Shown here: piece by piece, positions 1 through 10,900 of the stretch
Layout: each line of letters starts with the position of its first letter
Numbering within the stretch: the stretch's first letter is position 1
Source: Parahaliea mediterranea
Lineage (GTDB): Bacteria > Pseudomonadota > Gammaproteobacteria > Pseudomonadales > Halieaceae
Reading direction: 5' to 3'
Assembly (NCBI RefSeq): GCF_017255185.1
Contig: NZ_JAFKCZ010000008.1
Location: forward strand, 19,714 to 83,713
Length of the DNA: 64,000 bases
Made by a program: the position numbers and the translations under genes
The notes under the pieces: model-generated
Told to the model about the DNA's origin: nothing
Seen by the model: only the letters and a program-made list of their open reading frames with translations
Databases searched by the model: none

Positions 1-1071
1 CAGATCGACATCGAAGTTGAGCTCGACACCCCGCGACTCGTACTCGCGGTTGTTGTGCTTGTATTTCAGGCCGAAGGCGTCGACGGTGCCATCCAGCACC
101 CCCTGGGCCTCGGCGTCGCCAGCGTTGGCGGCGCTGATGAAGCTGCCGCCACCACCGAGCTTGAACCAGTCCCGGGCGAACTCGTTGTAGTAGCCCAGGG
201 CGGTCATGTTGACCCGTTCGCCGAGGGCCAGCTCGTAGCTCAGGCTGTAGCCCTGGTGGTCGTTGTCCATTTCGTCGATGCTGGACAGGCCGTAGCGCCG
301 GTCGGGATCGCGGTCGAAATCCGTGTCGGTGAGGCCGAGGTAGGTCTCGTCGGAGGTCTCCTCCGAGTACTGGGCCTTGAACAGCAGGCTCTGGCCCTCG
401 CCCTGCCAACCCAGTTTCAACAGGTAATCCTGGATGTCATAGCCGCTGTCGCGACTGCTGCGGTCGATGTCCTTGAAGCCGTCGCTGCGGCGCTGGGTGG
501 TTTCCAGCAACACGCCAAAGTCACCGGCGCGCGCGCCAAAACTGGCCAGCAGGTCGGTCTCGCCGTTTTCGCCATAGCGGAAGTTGAGATTGCCGCTGTT
601 GGATTCCGGAATCGGCGTGGACACCAGGTTGATCACCCCGCCGGTGGTCTGCGGGCCGTAGCGCAGCAGTGGCGCGCCCTTGATCACCTCAATGGCGTGC
701 ATGCGCGCGGTGGTCGGGAAATAGTAAGCGGCGGGATTGGAGTACGGCGCTGGCGCGATCATCACCCCGTCTTCCATCAGCGTAACCTTGGAGGCGCGCT
801 CGGAGGTGGCGCCGCGAATGCCGATATTGGGGCGCAGGCCGTAGCCGTCCTCCTCCTGGATATAGATACCCGGTACGGTTTTCAGCAGCTGGTTGATGTC
901 GTTGGCGGCTTCGACGCTGATCTGCTCATTGTCCACCAGGGCCCCGGTGCCCGGCAGGTTGCGCACCGCTTCCTGGCTGCCGACGATGGTGACTTCCTCG
1001 AGGGCATTGTCCGCCATGGCGGAGCTGGCGATGACACTGGCCACGGCCAGCGCGAGGGTCTGCTTGTTCAT
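1..1071 (-). CDS. TonB-dependent receptor, FecA-like (3' end beyond window)
   Basis: This is an outer-membrane, TonB-energised receptor, probably for a ferric chelate. The N-terminal 357 codons are present and the barrel runs off the left edge. The start is an ATG preceded by GGGAGACACC. A short signal peptide ends near Ala-20. A TonB-box-like EEVTIVGS follows at about residues 24-32, then a plug domain with the IRGATSERASKVTLMEDG and GPQTTGGVINLVSTP motifs. The pattern (ERASKVTLMEDGVMIAPAPYSNPAAYY) is typical of FecA-type ferric-dicitrate receptors, but the substrate is inferred. No FecI/FecR regulators are visible inside the window. A weak Fur-like sequence lies about 85 bp upstream. Confidence 0.9.
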   Translation of the reverse strand, partial: MNKQTLALAVASVIASSAMADNALEEVTIVGSQEAVRNLPGTGALVDNEQISVEAANDINQLLKTVPGIYIQEEDGYGLRPNIGIRGATSERASKVTLMEDGVMIAPAPYSNPAAYYFPTTARMHAIEVIKGAPLLRYGPQTTGGVINLVSTPIPESNSGNLNFRYGENGETDLLASFGARAGDFGVLLETTQRRSDGFKDIDRSSRDSGYDIQDYLLKLGWQGEGQSLLFKAQYSEETSDETYLGLTDTDFDRDPDRRYGLSSIDEMDNDHQGYSLSYELALGERVNMTALGYYNEFARDWFKLGGGGSFISAANAGDAEAQGVLDGTVDAFGLKYKHNNREYESRGVELNFDVDL

Positions 1072-1154
1072 GGTGTCTCCCTAGCGGATAGCGGTGCGTC
1101 GAATCTTGCGGGGGCGCGACGCACCTCATAATTGGGAGACGAACAGTAATCGGA

Positions 1155-1170
1155 TGTATTCTCATTTACA
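1155..1170. promoter_or_regulatory. possible Fur-like site upstream of the FecA-like receptor
   Basis: Read on the minus strand, this AT-rich stretch contains AAATGAGAAT flanked by TGTA...TACA, in otherwise GC-rich DNA. The left half fits the common Fur half-site, but the right half is poor. Iron control would suit the downstream receptor. This is a weak, single-half match. Confidence 0.3.
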
Positions 1171-1213
1171 ATAGCGCCGCCGAAGCCGGGCCAATTATTA
1201 CCGCGATTGGGCC

Positions 1214-1269
1214 AGGGGCGCCCGGCTAGGGGCGCCCGGCCAGGGGCGCCCGGCTAGGGAAGACCGGCT
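1214..1269. repeat. tandem 14-bp GC-rich repeat (3 good copies plus 1 degenerate)
   Basis: Three consecutive copies of AGGGGCGCCCGGCT (second copy ends in C) start at 1214, 1228 and 1242. A degenerate fourth copy starts at 1256. The core GGGCGCCC is palindromic. The repeat fills the 272-bp gap between the receptor start and the serine hydrolase stop, where I see no gene. The same 14-mer family recurs, reverse-complemented, at 49307-49348. Confidence 0.8.
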
Positions 1270-1343
1270 GGAAGCACAACGCGCTCGCAGCCGGTGGGAG
1301 CCGCCCGGCAGTGCCGGCGGGACCTGCAGTCCGTATCCGGGCG

Positions 1344-2561
1344 CTACTCCAGCGCGGCGTAGACCATGGCCTCCAGCTGACCGCGGAAATTAAAGGTGCT
1401 GGAGGGCATCAGCTGGGTCATGAACAGGACCGTCAGGTCCTCCTCCGGGTCGACCCAGAACAGGGTGCTGGCCAGGCCGCCCCAGAAGAAGGTCCCCGGG
1501 GAGGCGGGGTAACCGTTGGCCACCGGATCGAGTTTGGTGGCGAAGCCCAGGCCAAAGCCCACGCCTTCGTAAACCGTCTCGCTGAAACTGCCAATGGCGA
1601 TCTGTGACAGGTCGACATCCCCCGGCAGGTGGTTGCGGGTCATGAAATCCAGGGTGCGGGAGCCGATCACCCGCTGGCCGTCGAGGCTGCCGCCGTTCAG
1701 CAGCATCTGGCAGAAGCGGTAGTAGTCCCCCGCCGTGGACAGCAACCCGCCGCCCCCGGAATAAAAACTGCGCTCGCGGAAGCGGCTGTCCTGGCCGTCG
1801 TCGTTCAGCACCAGTTCCCTGTTCGCGTCGCGCTGGTAGCAGCTGGCGAAGCGCGGCAGCTGCCCGGGGCGGATATTGAAGGTGGTGTCCGCCATGCCCA
1901 GGGGCTGGAACAGGTGCTGCTCCAGGTAGTCCGGCAGGCTCTGGCCGCTGAGCAGTTCCACCAGGTGGCCGCAGACGTCGGTGGCCAGGGAGTAGTTCCA
2001 ACGCTCGCCCGGGGAAAATTCCAGGGGCAACTGCGCCAGCTCCGCCACCATGTCGGCCGCGGTATAGCCCGGCTTGGGATTGCCCACCTGCAATTTGCGG
2101 TAGGCGTAGTCGATATTGGACTCGCGCAAAAAGTCGTAGGTCAGGCCCGAGGTGTGGGTGAGCAGGTCGCGCACCGACATCGGGCGCTGACAGGGCACGG
2201 TTTCGAACAGCGGGAAGGAACCGGCCTTGCGCACCCTCAAGTCGCGGAAGGCGGGGATGAAGCGGTGCACCGGGTCGTCCAGCGAGAACAGGCCGCGCTC
2301 GTAGAGCTGCATCAACGCCAGCGAGGTCACGGGCTTGGTCATGGAGTAAATGCGAAACACCGTGTCCTCGGTCATCGGCTGGTCGCGCGCGATATCCCGC
2401 CGGCCGGCGACGTCGAGGTAGCACACCTTCCCGGCCCGGGCGATAAGGGTGATGCAGCCGGGAATCTTGCCGGGCTCGAGGTAGGCGCGCCGCCAGTGCT
2501 CGCCGATGCGCTCGAGTTGCCGGGGGTCGAGGCCGACGGTTTCGGGATTGACCAGGTCCAT
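1344..2561 (-). CDS. serine hydrolase, class C beta-lactamase/esterase family
   Basis: This 405-residue protein belongs to the serine beta-lactamase-like family (class C, EstB/penicillin-binding-protein fold). The nucleophile motif SMTK is at residues 73-76, and a Tyr motif occurs in RWNYSLATD. C-terminal FFWGGLASTLFWVDP is typical of these esterases. The chosen ATG is preceded by CAGGAG; an upstream in-frame extension lacks a ribosome site. No signal peptide is evident, so it is probably cytoplasmic. The family mostly hydrolyses short esters, and the physiological substrate cannot be read from the sequence. It stands alone between the receptor and the DNA-glycosylase gene. Confidence 0.85.
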   Translation of the reverse strand: MDLVNPETVGLDPRQLERIGEHWRRAYLEPGKIPGCITLIARAGKVCYLDVAGRRDIARDQPMTEDTVFRIYSMTKPVTSLALMQLYERGLFSLDDPVHRFIPAFRDLRVRKAGSFPLFETVPCQRPMSVRDLLTHTSGLTYDFLRESNIDYAYRKLQVGNPKPGYTAADMVAELAQLPLEFSPGERWNYSLATDVCGHLVELLSGQSLPDYLEQHLFQPLGMADTTFNIRPGQLPRFASCYQRDANRELVLNDDGQDSRFRERSFYSGGGGLLSTAGDYYRFCQMLLNGGSLDGQRVIGSRTLDFMTRNHLPGDVDLSQIAIGSFSETVYEGVGFGLGFATKLDPVANGYPASPGTFFWGGLASTLFWVDPEEDLTVLFMTQLMPSSTFNFRGQLEAMVYAALE

Positions 2562-2634
2562 GGGTGCTCCTGCTGAAAATCGTGGGCCGCACAGTGTCGG
2601 CGTTGCCGCCGATGAAGGCAAGGCGGAGCCGGTT

Positions 2635-3234
2635 TCAACCGGCGGCAAACAAGCCCAGAGCCCCCACCCGCTCCCGCAGCGCCGGCAGCACCTCGGCCTC
2701 GAACCAGGGGTTCTTGCGCAGCCACAGGTTGTTGCGGGGCGAGGGGTGCGGCAGGGGGAAAAAGCGCGGCCCGAAGTCCCGCCAGCGGCGCACCCGGCTC
2801 GACAGGGTCTCTTTGTCCGCCTCCAGGTAGTACTGCTGTGCGTAGCTACCCACCAGCAGGGTCAGCTCCAGTTCCGGCATACCCGCCAGCAGGGGGTCGT
2901 GCCATTTCGGCGCGCAGGCCGGGTCCGGCGGCAGGTCGCCGGACTTGCCCTTGCCGGGGTAGCAAAAGCCCATGGGCACGATGGCCACATGCCGCTCGTC
3001 GTAGAACTGCGCCTTGTCCATCCGCAGCCAGTCCCGCAAGCGGTCACCGCTGGGGTCGTCCCAGGGCACGCCGCTGGCGTGCACCCGGGTGCCCGGCGCC
3101 TGGCCCACAATCAGCAGGCGCGCGCCGGCGCTGGCGCGCAGCACCGGCCGCGGCCCCAGGGGCAGGCGCCCGGCGCAGTGACGACAATCGCGGATAGTCG
3201 CCAGCAGGTCGGTCATGGGAAGGTTTTGTGACAT
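2635..3234 (-). CDS. uracil-DNA glycosylase family protein
   Basis: This 199-residue protein is of the short uracil-DNA glycosylase superfamily group found in proteobacteria. It has CRHC near residue 20, the water-activating/uracil-binding loop GQAPGTR (44-50), and a C-terminal HPSPRNN motif, the equivalent of the HPSPLS-type DNA-binding loop. It is expected to excise uracil or a related deaminated base in the cytoplasm. The start is uncertain: an ATG at 3216 in the same frame is an alternative, and neither has a strong ribosome site. Only one CxxC pair is seen, so a four-cysteine Fe-S cluster as in UDG families 4/5 is not supported. It is divergent from gcvP. Confidence 0.8.
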   Translation of the reverse strand: MSQNLPMTDLLATIRDCRHCAGRLPLGPRPVLRASAGARLLIVGQAPGTRVHASGVPWDDPSGDRLRDWLRMDKAQFYDERHVAIVPMGFCYPGKGKSGDLPPDPACAPKWHDPLLAGMPELELTLLVGSYAQQYYLEADKETLSSRVRRWRDFGPRFFPLPHPSPRNNLWLRKNPWFEAEVLPALRERVGALGLFAAG

Positions 3235-3360
3235 GGGTTTGCTGCGCCCGACCCCGCTCAACGGGCCCGCCGGATGGCGGCCCCTGCGTTGCCGCAAACG
3301 GGCCCGACTGTTAATATCGCGCCCCCGCTTGCACCATTTATTTGAACCACCGGAGCCCCC

Positions 3361-6255
<2,895 letters not shown>

Positions 6256-6292
6256 TCCCTAGCCCCTACATATTGCATTTCATGACCGATAA

Positions 6293-6323
6293 AGCCCGCC
6301 ACACCCTATCGATGCGGCGGGCT
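6293..6323. terminator. hairpin after gcvP
   Basis: A perfect 8-bp stem, AGCCCGCC/GGCGGGCT, has a 15-nt loop and starts 38 bp after the gcvP stop. No T-tract follows, so intrinsic termination is uncertain. Confidence 0.35.
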
Positions 6324-6530
6324 GCCACCTCCTGAAAAATCCTCCTTACCGCAGCACAGTCGCGCCCCTTGCGCGATAACGCCGCCGTGCAAACACCTCT
6401 GCCGATCGCTCGCTCCATCCCCCAATTTCGCCAAAAAACACCGCAAGCGTGATCAGTATGGATGACTGGCACAGCTGACGCGGTGGTGGATGGCCGCATT
6501 GCGGCGGCGCCCCAGCAGCCCACACTTAAC

Positions 6531-6549
6531 GTTATTGATAATCGTTATC
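6531..6549. promoter_or_regulatory. Fur box
   Basis: The 19 bases match the consensus GATAATGATAATCATTATC at 16 positions, with the central GATAATC intact and TTATC at the right end. It sits in the leader of the TonB-dependent siderophore receptor. This implies iron-repressed transcription of the receptor and the small downstream gene. Confidence 0.8.
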
Positions 6550-6696
6550 ATTTGTGTCAGCATTTCTTTCCAGTGCCAGGCGGCGATCAGGTCGCCCAAT
6601 GCAAAGGGGGGCCCCGCGCGGCACATGGGCGCATCCGGCCGACCCGCAGCCAAGAGGCAACAGACCTCGCCATGCCAATTATCGACAGGGGGAATC

Positions 6697-8859
6697 ATGC
6701 AAAAAAAGTCGTCTACTAAACTCGCGCCAGCTCACGGCCTCCCGAGGACGCCGCAGCGACTGCGCCCCATTGCCAACGCCATCGCCGTGGGCGCCATGCT
6801 GGGCGCGGCGAGCCTGCAGGCGCAGCAGGTGTCACCAGGCCCCGGGCCATCGAGCGCAAGCGACAACGTCGAAGAGGTCATCGTAACCGGCGCCTATACC
6901 TCCAACGTCGTCAATCTGGGCAAGGGTTCTGAGACGCTGCGCGAGATTCCGCAGTCCATTACGGTCATTACCAGCCAAACCATCAAAGACCGCAACATGC
7001 TGACCCTCAGTGACGCCTTGAAAGCGACCACGGGCGTGACCGTTAAAACCTTTGGCTCCGGCACCTTTAATTACCTGATGCGCGGATTCGAGCTGGACGC
7101 CGTCAGTATTGACGGCGTGAGAACAACAGGGACTTCAAATGGCACTCACGGCCACGGCACCCCGGACCTGATCAGCTACGAAAGCGTGGAAGTGATGCGC
7201 GGCCCCGCCGGCCTGCTGGAAGGCGCGGGCGAGCCGGGGGGATACATCAGTTTGGTGCGTAAAAAGGCCCATGCAGAACGCTCAGTGAACATTAAGGGCT
7301 TTGCCCAATCCTGGCCCGGCTACCGGCTCGAACTGGACGCGACCGGCGCCCTGACGAATGACGAGAGACTACGCGCCCGCGCCGCCATTGGCTATGAGGA
7401 TTCCGATTCCTACATTGAGGATGTTTCCAGCCAGAAGAAGCTGTTCTACACCACCATAGAATACGACTTGACCCCGAACCTGGCGCTGGCAGCCGGCGCC
7501 ACCATCGAAGATACCGAAGCCGTGCCCGATGTAGGCGTTCCCACCCTGGCCGATGGCAACTTCGGCGACATTGATCGCGACCTGTATACCGGTACACCCC
7601 ACAACTACAAGGAAAGCCGGTTGGCCCGGCAGTTTGTGGAAGCCAGGTACGCGTTTGAGTCCGGCGCGACCGTGAAGGCGACCGTGACCAATGCCGATCG
7701 CGACGTTGAATACCTACTCAATTACACCGCCAGCCCTATCGACCCCGTTACCGGCGAGACCGCGCGCTGGGCCCTTGCGACCGACCAGGATCTATCGGAG
7801 CTGAGTTTCGACCTACACACGAATCTGCCGTTTACGCTGTTCAACCAGGAGCACAAACTGCTACTGGGCGTGAATGGTCGCGATGCGGAGAATGCGATTC
7901 ACGGCTACTACTACGACTTTGACTACCCTTCCATCAACGTCTACGACCCGGACTCCGCCAGCAACCCGGACCCACGGCAAACACTGACCCTGGGCAGCCC
8001 ACCGCGCACCACCGACACCAAAGAGAACGGCGCGTACTTCAAGGCAACCCTGGCGCTAACGGACGCGACCAACCTGATTCTCGGCGGCCGCCTGACAACC
8101 AAGTGGGAAACCGACAACGGCACTTCCGCGGCGGAAATAAACGACGAGTTCACTCCGAATGCCGGCCTGGTCCACGATCTGAGCGAGTCGATCAGCCTGT
8201 ACGCCAGTATTTCGGAGTCCTTTGTACCGCAGGATGAACGCAACGTTAACGAGAACGTGCTATCGCCCAGGGTCGGCATACAGTATGAAGCAGGTCTGAA
8301 GGGCGAACTGAACGGCGGTCGGGGCAACTATCATTTTGCCGTGTTCCAGATCACCGAGGACAAGCGCGCGATCGAGGACCTGAAAAATCCAGACTATTCC
8401 ATCGAAGGCGGAGAAGTTCAGGCGGAAGGCTTTGAGATGGAGATCGCCGGCAGCGCGATGGATAATCTCGACCTCTTGGCCGGCTATGCCTACACAGACA
8501 CCGAGCAAATCGAAACCGGCGACCCGGCCGACAAGGGCAAGCCTTTTTCCTCCATTACACCCGAACACAGCCTAAAACTTTGGGGTAAATACAGCCTAAA
8601 CAGCAAGCTGGCTTTCGGCCTTGGTGCGGAGTATAGCAGCGGTACGTTCTCCGAGAGCAACGGCATTCGCTGGGAAGAGAACAGCTATACCATTTTCTCG
8701 ATGATGCTGTCCTACAACCTGAACGAAAGTACCCGTATCGTGCTCAACGGCACCAACCTGACCGACGAGGAGTACTATGCCCGCGTGCAAGGCGGGTCAC
8801 GGCAAAACTATTTTGGCGACCCCAGGCAATTTACCGTCAGTATTGAAACTTCCCTTTGA
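6697..8859 (+). CDS. TonB-dependent siderophore receptor
   Basis: This 720-residue outer-membrane receptor imports a ferric siderophore. The ATG follows ACAGGGGGAATC. A long basic N-region and hydrophobic segment end near QAQQ (41-44), and the TonB box EEVIVTGA follows at 59-66. The plug contains SETLREIPQSITVITSQTIKDRN, the signature of FpvA/FhuE-type siderophore receptors, and RGFELDAVSIDGVRTTG. The protein ends in a barrel-closing strand with a terminal aromatic pattern (GDPRQFTVSIETSL). Regulation by Fur is suggested by the box at 6531. A siderophore-reductase-like remnant follows 55 bp downstream. No N-terminal secretin-type signalling domain is present. Confidence 0.95.
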   Translation: MQKKSSTKLAPAHGLPRTPQRLRPIANAIAVGAMLGAASLQAQQVSPGPGPSSASDNVEEVIVTGAYTSNVVNLGKGSETLREIPQSITVITSQTIKDRNMLTLSDALKATTGVTVKTFGSGTFNYLMRGFELDAVSIDGVRTTGTSNGTHGHGTPDLISYESVEVMRGPAGLLEGAGEPGGYISLVRKKAHAERSVNIKGFAQSWPGYRLELDATGALTNDERLRARAAIGYEDSDSYIEDVSSQKKLFYTTIEYDLTPNLALAAGATIEDTEAVPDVGVPTLADGNFGDIDRDLYTGTPHNYKESRLARQFVEARYAFESGATVKATVTNADRDVEYLLNYTASPIDPVTGETARWALATDQDLSELSFDLHTNLPFTLFNQEHKLLLGVNGRDAENAIHGYYYDFDYPSINVYDPDSASNPDPRQTLTLGSPPRTTDTKENGAYFKATLALTDATNLILGGRLTTKWETDNGTSAAEINDEFTPNAGLVHDLSESISLYASISESFVPQDERNVNENVLSPRVGIQYEAGLKGELNGGRGNYHFAVFQITEDKRAIEDLKNPDYSIEGGEVQAEGFEMEIAGSAMDNLDLLAGYAYTDTEQIETGDPADKGKPFSSITPEHSLKLWGKYSLNSKLAFGLGAEYSSGTFSESNGIRWEENSYTIFSMMLSYNLNESTRIVLNGTNLTDEEYYARVQGGSRQNYFGDPRQFTVSIETSL

Positions 8860-8914
8860 CGATGCGCCCGCGAGCAACCGGAAACAGATAGCGGAACCAA
8901 GGAGTACTACTCAG

Positions 8915-9340
8915 ATGGCTGGACCCAATCCAATAGAATTGGCCGTGCTACGCTGCTCGCAGGTATCACAAAACGTGCGCCGTATCACGTTGGGGGGTGA
9001 AGCACGTGGCTACGCCCTTATCGAAGTCACCGACAAGGCAGATATACAAGCGCTTGAGCACCCACAAAACATGGAAATACGCCGGGTGATAAATCCCACC
9101 CCGGACCCCGAGGGATATTTTCTCGCGGCATGCATCCGCAAGCTGCCGTGGCTGGCGGGGCAGCCCGCCGTGTGGTCCGCCTCTGAGTTCAGCAGCATGC
9201 GAACCCTCAGGCGGCTTTTCAAACAGGAGCATGCGGTTCCCAAGTCCCATCTCTATATTTCCAGCTACTGGAAAATTGGACGGTCAGAAGACGGACAGAA
9301 GGAGATCAAAAGACAAGATGCCGAACTACAGGGGGAATAG
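8915..9340 (+). CDS. siderophore-interacting protein remnant, internally deleted
   Basis: This 141-residue product has an ATG after AAGGAG. The first about 30 residues (VLRCSQVSQNVRRITLGGE) match the N-terminus of the siderophore-interacting, ViuB/YqjH-type FAD-dependent ferric reductases. From about residue 32 it jumps to the C-terminal half of the same family (ALIEVTDKADIQAL ... MRTLRRLFKQEH ... LYISSYWKIGRSEDGQ). Family members are usually about 240-280 residues. The FAD-binding barrel with its RxYTxR motif is missing, while the reading frame stays open across the junction. It is placed directly behind the receptor, where a working reductase would be expected. It is probably non-functional as a flavoprotein, unless it acts by another route. 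Confidence 0.75.
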   Translation: MAGPNPIELAVLRCSQVSQNVRRITLGGEARGYALIEVTDKADIQALEHPQNMEIRRVINPTPDPEGYFLAACIRKLPWLAGQPAVWSASEFSSMRTLRRLFKQEHAVPKSHLYISSYWKIGRSEDGQKEIKRQDAELQGE

Positions 9341-9352
9341 GAGGCTCGACAA

Positions 9353-9829
9353 TTACTCCGCCTCCTTCAAATCGTCCGGCTCGAAGGCCTCCTCGCCCAG
9401 CTTCTCGGTCAGCTCATCCAGCAGTTCGTACAGCAACTCGAGCTTGCCGTAACCAAACACCTGGGTAATGTGCGCGTAGCGCGCCTCGGACTGAACCGAC
9501 ATCACCTTCACCAACTCGACACCGGTCTCGTCCAGGCTGATCATCGAACGGCGCTGGTCGGTGGCCGAGGTTCGGCGCTGGATCAGGCCGCGCTTCGCCA
9601 GGTGCTGCACGATGCGCGACAGGCTGGGCATCAGCAGGTAACACTGGTCCGCCAGGGTGGTCATTTCCACTTCCGGCGCGCCGATTTCACGCGCGTCGAA
9701 CAGGGCGCGCAGCACGCGCCACTGCTGCGGCGACAGGTCGTGCTCGCGCAGGTGGGGGATGAAATTCTTCATCACCGCCTCGCGCGCCTTGAGCAGCGAC
9801 ATCGGCAGCGAGCGGCGAAAGGCTCTCAT
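9353..9829 (-). CDS. hpaR: MarR-family repressor of homoprotocatechuate degradation, HpaR
   Basis: This 158-residue winged-helix regulator resembles HpaR: SLLKAREAVMKNFIPHLREHDLSPQQWRVLRAL, then TLADQCYLLMPSLSRIVQHLAKRGLIQRR (recognition region) and DQRRSMISL (wing). HpaR represses the meta-cleavage operon and is released by pathway intermediates in known systems. It lies 5 bp after the FAH gene in the same direction, with GAGGAA upstream of the ATG. It is divergent from hpaE, and paired palindromes in that intergenic region fit HpaR sites. The C-terminus is acidic (EEAFEPDDLKEAE) and slightly longer than usual. Confidence 0.88.
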   Translation of the reverse strand: MRAFRRSLPMSLLKAREAVMKNFIPHLREHDLSPQQWRVLRALFDAREIGAPEVEMTTLADQCYLLMPSLSRIVQHLAKRGLIQRRTSATDQRRSMISLDETGVELVKVMSVQSEARYAHITQVFGYGKLELLYELLDELTEKLGEEAFEPDDLKEAE

Positions 9830-9834
9830 GCGGA

Positions 9835-10695
9835 TTACAGTTCCTCGTCGGCCACACCGTTGACCAGCACGCCCACCCCTTCCACCGACACCTCCACGGT
9901 GTCGCCCGGCACCAGGTACCTGGGCGGATCGAAACGCGCGCCGGCGCCGTTGGGCGTGCCGGTGGCGATCACGTCGCCCGGCTTGAGTTCACAGAAGGTG
10001 GAAAGATACTCAATGATGAAGGCAATGGGAAACATCATGCTGGCGGTCGTGTCGTCCTGGCGCAACTCGCCATTGACGCGGGTGGTCACGCGCATGTCCT
10101 CCAGCGCCTGGGGGGTGAACGCGTCGGCGGTGACCAGCCACGGGCCCATCGAACCCGAGCGGGTGAAGTTCTTGCCCTGGGTGACGTTGAACTTGGCGTG
10201 CCGCACCCAGTCCCGCAGGGTACCCTCGTTCATGATCGTCAGGCCGGCGATATGCTCGAAGGCGCGCTCGCGGGGAATGCGCCGGCCGGCCTTGCCGATC
10301 ACCACCACGATCTCACCCTCGTAGTCCAGCTGCTGGGATTCCGGCGGACGGATCAGCGGCTGGTTATGCCCGGTAAAAGAATCGGGAAAACGGATGAATA
10401 CGCTGGGCTTGGTCGGCGCCTCGCTGCCGTCCTTGTACTCGGCGTTGCGGTTGGCGTAGTTGACGCCAATACACAGTATTTTTTCCGGCGCCACGATCGG
10501 CGGCCGCCATTCAATACCCGCCAGGGGCCGTGAAGGCCTGCCCTCCAGCGCAATCGCCGCGAGTGCGCCGCCCTCGATCGCGGCCTGCAGGCTCGGCGCC
10601 ACATCGGCGAGATCCACCAGGCAATCGGCGCCGTCCACACTGACTATCGCCCCCCAGGACTCCCGCCCGTCCTGACTGTATGTCGCAAGTCGCAT
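9835..10695 (-). CDS. hpaG: fumarylacetoacetate hydrolase family protein, HpaG-type decarboxylase/isomerase
   Basis: This 286-residue FAH-family enzyme has the metal-binding EGEIVVVIGKAGR segment and a C-terminal GDVIATGTPNGAGA motif. In the homoprotocatechuate pathway, HpaG decarboxylates 5-oxo-pent-3-ene-1,2,5-tricarboxylate and then isomerises the product. E. coli HpaG is a fusion of two FAH domains (about 430 residues), whereas only one FAH protein is encoded here. The pathway step is assigned from context; a generic acylpyruvate hydrolase is the alternative. The start ATG follows AGAGGG. It is first in a two-gene operon with hpaR and divergent from hpaE. Confidence 0.78.
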   Translation of the reverse strand: MRLATYSQDGRESWGAIVSVDGADCLVDLADVAPSLQAAIEGGALAAIALEGRPSRPLAGIEWRPPIVAPEKILCIGVNYANRNAEYKDGSEAPTKPSVFIRFPDSFTGHNQPLIRPPESQQLDYEGEIVVVIGKAGRRIPRERAFEHIAGLTIMNEGTLRDWVRHAKFNVTQGKNFTRSGSMGPWLVTADAFTPQALEDMRVTTRVNGELRQDDTTASMMFPIAFIIEYLSTFCELKPGDVIATGTPNGAGARFDPPRYLVPGDTVEVSVEGVGVLVNGVADEEL

Positions 10696-10741
10696 TGCAT
10701 TCCCTCTCTAAGGTTTCGGTTTCGATGGCTAGCCAGATTAT

Positions 10742-10754
10742 ACTTAACGCGTTA
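10742..10754. promoter_or_regulatory. putative HpaR operator 1
   Basis: ACTTAACGCGTTA contains the perfect 12-bp palindrome TTAACGCGTTAA (10744-10755). It lies 47 bp upstream of the hpaG start, in the AT-rich divergent promoter region. The same 13-mer, with one change, recurs 30 bp before hpaE. Assignment to HpaR rests on location and symmetry. Confidence 0.6.
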
Positions 10755-10858
10755 ATATATCAACCAGCCTAAAACTTCAGCCTTATGCTATTAAGTCCTA
10801 TTAAATGGGATTTAATACAAAAATCAGCAAGAATAGCCCCTGAGGCTGGCAGCAATTT

Positions 10859-10871
10859 ACTTAACGTGTTA
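10859..10871. promoter_or_regulatory. putative HpaR operator 2
   Basis: ACTTAACGTGTTA matches operator 1 at 12 of 13 positions and ends 29 bp before the hpaE ATG, where it would overlap the transcription start or -10 region. Two like sites flanking a divergent promoter fit MarR-type autoregulation. Confidence 0.6.
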
Positions 10872-10900
10872 TATCTTTACACCTGACTGGAGGATTAGCC

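Larger units (their letters stand above)
6256..6696. other. 441-bp gene-free stretch between gcvP and the siderophore receptor
   Basis: No convincing coding region is seen on either strand; the short open frames have poor composition and no ribosome site. The stretch holds a hairpin just after gcvP and a strong Fur-box match about 150 bp before the receptor start. It probably contains a long 5' leader. Confidence 0.6.

Noticed and set aside
6266..6523. Minus-strand open frame of 85 codons between gcvP and the siderophore receptor
   Set aside because: No ribosome site, unusual composition, and it nearly abuts the Fur-box promoter region of the opposite strand.
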